DNA from: Fontibacter flavus | GTDB lineage: Bacteria; Bacteroidota; Bacteroidia; Cytophagales; Cyclobacteriaceae | DNA: 46,581 nucleotides | Direction: 5' to 3' | Assembly (NCBI RefSeq): GCF_042432905.1 | Contig: NZ_JBHLWI010000035.1 | Span: 1 to 46,581 of the forward strand | In this document: positions 42,905 to 46,581 of the stretch, piece by piece | How positions within the stretch are numbered: the first letter of the stretch is position 1 | How the letters are laid out: every line of letters begins with the position of its first letter | Translations under genes and position numbers: made by a program | The notes under the pieces: generated by a model | Databases searched by the model: none | Told to the model about the DNA's origin: nothing | What the model saw: the letters and a program-made list of their open reading frames with translations, nothing else

Positions 42905-43702
42905 ATGATCCCAATATATAAGGCTAGAAAACTTCTTAAGGTTATTGAACCCCAATTTGGGCATACCCAACCCTGGGTTGTCCTCTGTGAAGGAGTGAAT
43001 GGTTTGGCAGAATTTGTTGTAAAGGTTTTTACTGAAAATCATCTTTCAACTTTCCCTCGGGTTCATGGTGAATTTGCCGGGAGTTGGTTAGCGAGTGAAT
43101 TTGACCTATTGACTCCATCCGTTGGTTGGATAGAATTGGAAGAACATTTTTTAAGAACCTTACCACCCTCATCTGCATTACAAATTGATTTTGATGATGA
43201 TCGACTAAAGTTTGGGTCTAAAGTCTTAAATCCGTTCCAGCATTTTCCCGTAGGATTAAAGGCCAAAGATTTTAAAAAATTGATACCGATAAGTAGGTTA
43301 TTTGCATTTGATAATTTAATCCGGAATTCAGATAGAGGCACTTTTAAACCCAACTTATTACTTACCGATTCAGAGGCCTATTTAATTGATCATGAATTTT
43401 CCTTAGATATTAATGAAGATACCATTCAAGATCTAAAAGATTCTAATTGGGAGGGAAAGTTTTCTAGCTCTCACATTACTTATCCTTATCTTTGTACCGG
43501 TAGTAAAACCGATAAAGCAGGTTGCTTTGACGATTTCAATGAGTACCTTAGGGCCTTAAATTTAAATGAATTCAGGGAATTGTTACTTGAGGTGGAGGGT
43601 CAGGGATACAATGCTGAAATTGATTTGTTCATGGAATATTTTATATTTATAAAAAGAAATCCAACTATCTTTACTAACCTTTTAAAGGGGTTAATACTAT
43701 GA
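42905..43702 (+). CDS. HipA-like kinase
   Basis: The 265-aa protein has PWVVLCEGVNGLAEFVVKVF with a likely ATP-binding Lys40, then FAGSWLASEFDLLTPSVGWIEL, and the catalytic region LFAFDNLIRNSDRGTFKPNLLLTDSEAYLIDHEFSL with Asn141-Ser-Asp143-Arg144, Asn150 and Asp162-His163. This is the compact HipA-related kinase group (HipA_2 type), shorter than E. coli HipA (about 440 aa) and lacking its N-terminal subdomain. HipA phosphorylates GltX and arrests translation; targets of the compact group are unknown to me. The next gene overlaps by 4 bp and encodes a DUF3037 protein, a pairing that I believe recurs in bacteria. Confidence 0.85.
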   Translation: MIPIYKARKLLKVIEPQFGHTQPWVVLCEGVNGLAEFVVKVFTENHLSTFPRVHGEFAGSWLASEFDLLTPSVGWIELEEHFLRTLPPSSALQIDFDDDRLKFGSKVLNPFQHFPVGLKAKDFKKLIPISRLFAFDNLIRNSDRGTFKPNLLLTDSEAYLIDHEFSLDINEDTIQDLKDSNWEGKFSSSHITYPYLCTGSKTDKAGCFDDFNEYLRALNLNEFRELLLEVEGQGYNAEIDLFMEYFIFIKRNPTIFTNLLKGLIL

Positions 43703-44571
43703 CTGTTAATCTGTTTTATTCTGTTTTAAAATACCGGCATGGTTTGGTTCTTGGAGAATCCTTGAATGCAGGTATTCTTTTTTATGATCTTTATTCCGAT
43801 AAATTTAGTTTCGAATCAGGTGATCTCAAAAGGATTTCAAGTAGTTATCCAGGCCTTAAAGCGAAAAAATTAAGCAAGTATACTGAGGTTTTAAAGGAGA
43901 ACATCAAGAAATCAAACCAATCCAACATATTTAAATTTGAAATTGATAAGTTACAAGAATTTATATCTAAGGAGATATTGTATTCTGATGCTGCTGGATT
44001 GTCATTTGATCCAATTGAGACTGTCCCGGTCCTAAAAAACAATGATATTGAAAAAACAATCAAGTACCTGAAACAACTTTTTCTAATTGATCTCAATGCT
44101 CCAATTGGTCCGAAAAGAAAAAGAAATGAAGAATATATTATTTCAGAAGTATTCCAATTATTAAAAAAGAAATCCCCTGAAATTTTAAATAAGGTAGAGA
44201 GAAGTCATAAGATCCAAACCCCATTGATAGAATTTATTTTTGATTTTTTTTGGAAGAGTGATTCAAATCATTTTACCAAGGCATTATCATTTGACCTTGA
44301 AAGCCATATCAATATTCAAAATAAGGCCTTACAGATTTATGGTGCACTGGAACAGATTGAGGTTACCTTCAAAAATCAATTCGGTCCTTTCGAGATTGAC
44401 TTTCTGGTAGCAAAGCCTAGCGATAAAAATCAGTTCAAGGAATTTGATAAAGCCATTAAGATCATTGAAAGTTCTAGAATCTCCTCAAATTTTTCATTCG
44501 AGGATGAGTGGTATCGTTATGTAGATTTGATCATTGAAACTGCAGACGAGATTGACCATATCAAACAATAA
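43699..44571 (+). CDS. DUF3037 family protein
   Basis: The 290-aa protein begins LFYSVLKYRHGLVLGESLNAGILFYD, matching the 'Y-S-V-[VL]-x-Y ... GE-x-[VL]-N-[VA]-G-[VI]-[VL]' start of DUF3037. The rest is helical with a beta segment near YGALEQIEVTFKNQFGPFEIDFLVAKP, possibly a nuclease-like or protein-binding fold, but I see no catalytic motif I can trust. The ATGA overlap with the HipA-like gene suggests that the two act together, perhaps as kinase and regulator or substrate in a toxin-antitoxin or defence setting. Confidence 0.78.
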   Translation: MTVNLFYSVLKYRHGLVLGESLNAGILFYDLYSDKFSFESGDLKRISSSYPGLKAKKLSKYTEVLKENIKKSNQSNIFKFEIDKLQEFISKEILYSDAAGLSFDPIETVPVLKNNDIEKTIKYLKQLFLIDLNAPIGPKRKRNEEYIISEVFQLLKKKSPEILNKVERSHKIQTPLIEFIFDFFWKSDSNHFTKALSFDLESHINIQNKALQIYGALEQIEVTFKNQFGPFEIDFLVAKPSDKNQFKEFDKAIKIIESSRISSNFSFEDEWYRYVDLIIETADEIDHIKQ

Positions 44572-44647
44572 TAAATTGAAAGCTATTTTTTTCATTCGGT
44601 TTTCATAAAGAAATAGTTGGAAATATTCTTTCCTGAATGCACTGTCC

Positions 44648-44769
44648 AATCATTTTAGAAAGATTCCCTGCAACAGCCCCTCCTTACAATTTAGTCCCTG
44701 GCTAACCCACTCTACTCCTTGGCTTCCCGAACCGCATTATTCTTGGCGCAGGTTGTTTCTAAAATGATT
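44648..44769. repeat. MITE-like element or structured RNA with 14-bp terminal inverted repeats
   Basis: aatcattttagaaa at 44648-44661 is exactly complementary to tttctaaaatgatt at 44756-44769. The 94 bp between are much richer in C (ccctgcaacagcccctcc, ggctaacccactctactcc) than the surrounding DNA. No open frame. I see no obvious target-site duplication, so it may be a stem-loop RNA rather than an insertion. Confidence 0.55.
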
Positions 44770-44842
44770 CACTGGATCATTATTTAACGCTTCGCTCTAT
44801 TGGACTGATTCTTAAGGTCTGGTCCTACCACTGTATTTACAT

Positions 44843-44910
44843 GTATAATCCCATTTCATAAGGCTAAAAGTTTGAATAAGTCACCTAAAATCGTAAATTT
44901 TAGGTTGAAT
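44843..44910. repeat. 68-bp direct repeat, right copy
   Basis: Right partner of 42815-42882. It carries the 5' end of the zinc-ribbon-like coding sequence without the rest of that gene, so it is a truncated duplicate of the promoter region. Its palindrome (acctaaaat-cgtaa-attttaggt) is perfect. It lies 270 bp upstream of the 225-aa gene. Confidence 0.85.
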
Positions 44911-45182
44911 TGTAATAATAAACGTAAAAAATACCCTGTGTAGGGGATTTTTTAGTCGGGGGGGATTGGGTAGGTTTGGGAGAATGATTTTAGCTACATC
45001 TAAAGAGTTGAAAATATTCTCAGAAGTAAGATCTCCTTTTGATGATTTATAAAAAAACTTTAGTTTTAAATAAATAGTGTAATTATAGTAATAAGCCGTC
45101 AATTCTTGATGGCTTGGTGGTATAAATACGTTGTAATAAGTAAGTTATAGGGCATTTTAAATACCGACATAAAAGACATTGG

Positions 45183-45860
45183 ATGAAAAAGAATATTGCA
45201 TTAAATCTACTAAAAGAGATTCAACCTAAAATTGACAAGCATAGACAATTGATAAATCCTGTTGTTAAGACCGATGCATTATTTCATTTAATAGACAATG
45301 ACCCAAAATCAGACTTTTACTTCAAAATCTATCCTTCAAAAGAAGCAACAAAATACATAAGTGAATTTAAACCCAAACATTCACAGACAACTGAAAAGTA
45401 TAGAAGTGAACAAACAATTGAAGCTGTAAGTAAACAGTTCGATGCTTGGATAAATATTTTAGATGAATACAACAAAATTCATTCAATTTATGACGACCCA
45501 ATTACAGAAGCATATCAAAAGGAATTTGAAACCCAATTTGAATTAGTAGACGAAGATGCAGAGTATGCCTCCTTCGACCTTGACAAACAACTTTTCATTG
45601 ATAGCTATTTAGACAACGCCATTTTAAAGCTAGAGTCAGAAATAACAGAAGGCAATAAAGGTGAAATAGAAGACTTAATAGCAGAAGCAAACTCTTTAAA
45701 AACAGAGCAAACACAACTTACTAAGAAACAAGTAATAAAAAGACTTTCAAAAATTTGGGCGAAAGCAAGAAAATACGGACTTAATTTGTTGAAAGAGATA
45801 TATGTTGAAGCACGAAAAGAACTAATTAAACATTTAATAAAAGGAATGATAGAAAGTTAA
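45183..45860 (+). CDS. Helical protein of unknown function
   Basis: I do not recognise a family. The 225-aa protein is soluble, with no signal or membrane segment. The first 90 residues mix helix and strand (LLKEIQPKIDKHRQLINPV, DFYFKIYPSKEATKYISEFKPKHSQ). The middle is acidic (YDDPITEAYQKEFETQFELVDEDAEYASFD). The last 70 residues are basic and amphipathic (IKRLSKIWAKARKYGLNLLKEIYVEARKELIKHLIKGM). It is followed after 6 bp by a GNAT-like gene and the two may form a small accessory operon. Confidence 0.65.
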   Translation: MKKNIALNLLKEIQPKIDKHRQLINPVVKTDALFHLIDNDPKSDFYFKIYPSKEATKYISEFKPKHSQTTEKYRSEQTIEAVSKQFDAWINILDEYNKIHSIYDDPITEAYQKEFETQFELVDEDAEYASFDLDKQLFIDSYLDNAILKLESEITEGNKGEIEDLIAEANSLKTEQTQLTKKQVIKRLSKIWAKARKYGLNLLKEIYVEARKELIKHLIKGMIES

Positions 45861-45866
45861 ATAATA

Positions 45867-46358
45867 ATGAAACTACCGATTGAACATAGAATAGGTAAAG
45901 CAAGTAAGTTTTCCAAAGCAGAAATTGACAGGTTTAAGAAAATTGTAATTGACGCAGGTGAAGTATCGGAAAATACATTTGACGGATTGCTGAAAAAAGA
46001 ACCAATACTTCTTTTCATCCCTGACACAGAGAACATCAAGGCAGTTGGTGCATTGAAAGTACCTAATGATAGTTATAAGAAAAAAGTATTTACAAATTCT
46101 ATAAGCAATGAAAAATCGAACACTTTTTCATTTGAATTAGGATGGATTGTTAGTTTAATTCCAGGGAATGGAAAGAAGTTAGTGGAAATATTATCTAAGG
46201 TTACTGACAATATTTATGCAACAGTTAGGGAAGAAAACAATGCAATGAAGCATATTCTTGAAAAATATGACTTTGAAAAAAGTGGACAGAGCTACAAATC
46301 TGATAGGGATAATTATGACATTGAACTATACATTAAAAAAAAGAAAAACGCCCTATAA
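45867..46358 (+). CDS. GNAT-like N-acetyltransferase domain protein
   Basis: The 163-aa protein's second half, FELGWIVSLIPGNGKKLVEIL then NIYATVREENNAMKHILEKYDFEKSGQSYKSDRDNYDIELYIKK, follows the GNAT order: beta4, a (degenerate) acetyl-CoA loop PGNGKK, then the R-x-x-N-x-x-M-x-x-I-L-x-K-x-x-F block and final strands. The first half (EPILLFIPDTENIKAVGALKVPNDSYKKKVF) is shortened. The acetyl-CoA loop lacks the usual R/Q-x-x-G-x-G/A, so activity is uncertain. The stop codon sits inside a small hairpin that begins a palindromic region. Confidence 0.65.
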   Translation: MKLPIEHRIGKASKFSKAEIDRFKKIVIDAGEVSENTFDGLLKKEPILLFIPDTENIKAVGALKVPNDSYKKKVFTNSISNEKSNTFSFELGWIVSLIPGNGKKLVEILSKVTDNIYATVREENNAMKHILEKYDFEKSGQSYKSDRDNYDIELYIKKKKNAL

Positions 46359-46504
46359 CAGGCGTTTGGCTCAATGGCGGGTGACGTGGTTAATTGAACA
46401 TTCTACCTCCCATCAACTTTTGTGGTGTAATGACAGTTTTGTGCGCCGAAATCCGCCACTGCGCCAAGGTGTGCTGTGAATGGCCAACAATCGTAGGTTG
46501 GCCA
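46348..46504. repeat. Palindromic region after the GNAT-like gene
   Basis: Three inverted repeats in series: acgcc / ggcgt (46348-46352, 46361-46365) around the stop codon; ttggctcaatggcgg (46366-46380) with ccgccactgcgccaa (46453-46467), 13 of 15 pairs Watson-Crick and the rest G-U type; and tggccaac / gttggcca (46481-46488, 46497-46504). The layout of a long imperfect hairpin just after a passenger gene recalls cassette-end sites, but I see no canonical integron attC core. From 46505 to the window end nothing more is identified. Confidence 0.55.
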
Positions 46505-46581
46505 ATGCTGTATAAAAGATGATGGTAGGTCCATCAGTATCGGCTTTCAAGAGCAGGTACTAAACCGCCCCTCGGTGCTTG

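Larger units (their letters stand above)
44572..45182. other. Gene-free region after the HipA-like pair
   Basis: About 610 bp. It contains a 14-bp inverted-repeat element and the right copy of the 68-bp direct repeat, both listed separately, then AT-rich sequence up to the next gene. The open frame on the minus strand near 44.9-45.1 kb looks like chance. Confidence 0.6.

Noticed and set aside
46348..46467. Integron attC site
   Set aside because: There is a long imperfect hairpin after a passenger gene, but I find no RYYYAAC/GTTRRRY pair in the right positions and no integrase in the window.
46441..46581. 5' end of a group II intron (GTGYG-like start, hairpins such as gatggtaggtccatc, then ccgcccctcggtgcttg)
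   Set aside because: The window ends before any reverse transcriptase or domain V could be seen, and the boundary motif alone is too weak.

Overview
The window looks like chromosomal DNA of a Bacteroidota bacterium, probably Cytophagales and perhaps Cyclobacteriaceae. The signs are a SusC/SusD pair, a MauE/DoxX-type thiol membrane protein, AT-rich genes packed with 4-16 bp overlaps, several GTG/TTG starts, and intergenic 'junk' repeat families of a type I associate with this phylum. The genus is an inference. I saw no rRNA, tRNA, CRISPR array or transposase gene.

Region 1 (1-785): repeat debris with no gene. Region 2 (786-25108): a 24-kb plus-strand locus for a cell-surface polysaccharide exported by an ABC transporter. 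In order it encodes a dTDP-sugar ketoisomerase-like cupin, an FkbM methyltransferase, a FemAB/GNAT-like transferase, a GT-C enzyme, an MBOAT plus SGNH O-acylation pair, a GT2, Wzm, a DUF559 endonuclease-like gene wedged between wzm and wzt, Wzt, a methyltransferase, a formyltransferase, WecE and WecF homologues, and ten further glycosyltransferase-like or membrane genes. Formyltransferase-WecE-WecF reads as a Fuc4N-type sugar module in which N-formylation may replace the WecD acetylation of enterobacteria. Composition is mosaic: the wzm/5'-wzt block is much richer in C and G than its neighbours. Two GT4 genes carry repeat-derived in-frame inserts in their interdomain linkers.

Region 3 (25109-30370): repeats enclosing a four-gene minus-strand cassette (26249-27870): a conserved 248-aa protein of unknown function, a DUF5675-like protein and two tiny membrane proteins, closed by a strong terminator. 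Repeats include an array with an exact 60-bp period and a ~270-280 bp unit with copies on both sides of the polysaccharide locus. Tiny hairpin sequences are nested inside both.

Region 4 (30371-33175, minus strand): a small conserved protein, then a 512-aa protein that appears to fuse a Crp/Fnr-like sensor and HTH to a degenerate class I terpene-synthase domain, then a second Crp/Fnr-like regulator. I consider the fusion the most interesting gene in the window.

Region 5 (33176-41191): a structured repeat, a MauE/DoxX-like protein and a small secreted two-cysteine protein on the plus strand, converging on a minus-strand operon of a TlpA-like protein with CxxS instead of CxxC, SusC and SusD. 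This looks like an outer-membrane uptake system with a thiol theme.

Region 6 (41192-46581): accessory DNA. It holds a long imperfect inverted repeat with alternative hairpins and a U-tract, an XRE-type regulator, a zinc-ribbon-like protein divergent from a HipA-like kinase plus DUF3037 pair bracketed by 68-bp direct repeats, a MITE-like inverted repeat, an unknown helical protein, a GNAT-like protein, and terminal palindromes at the window edge.
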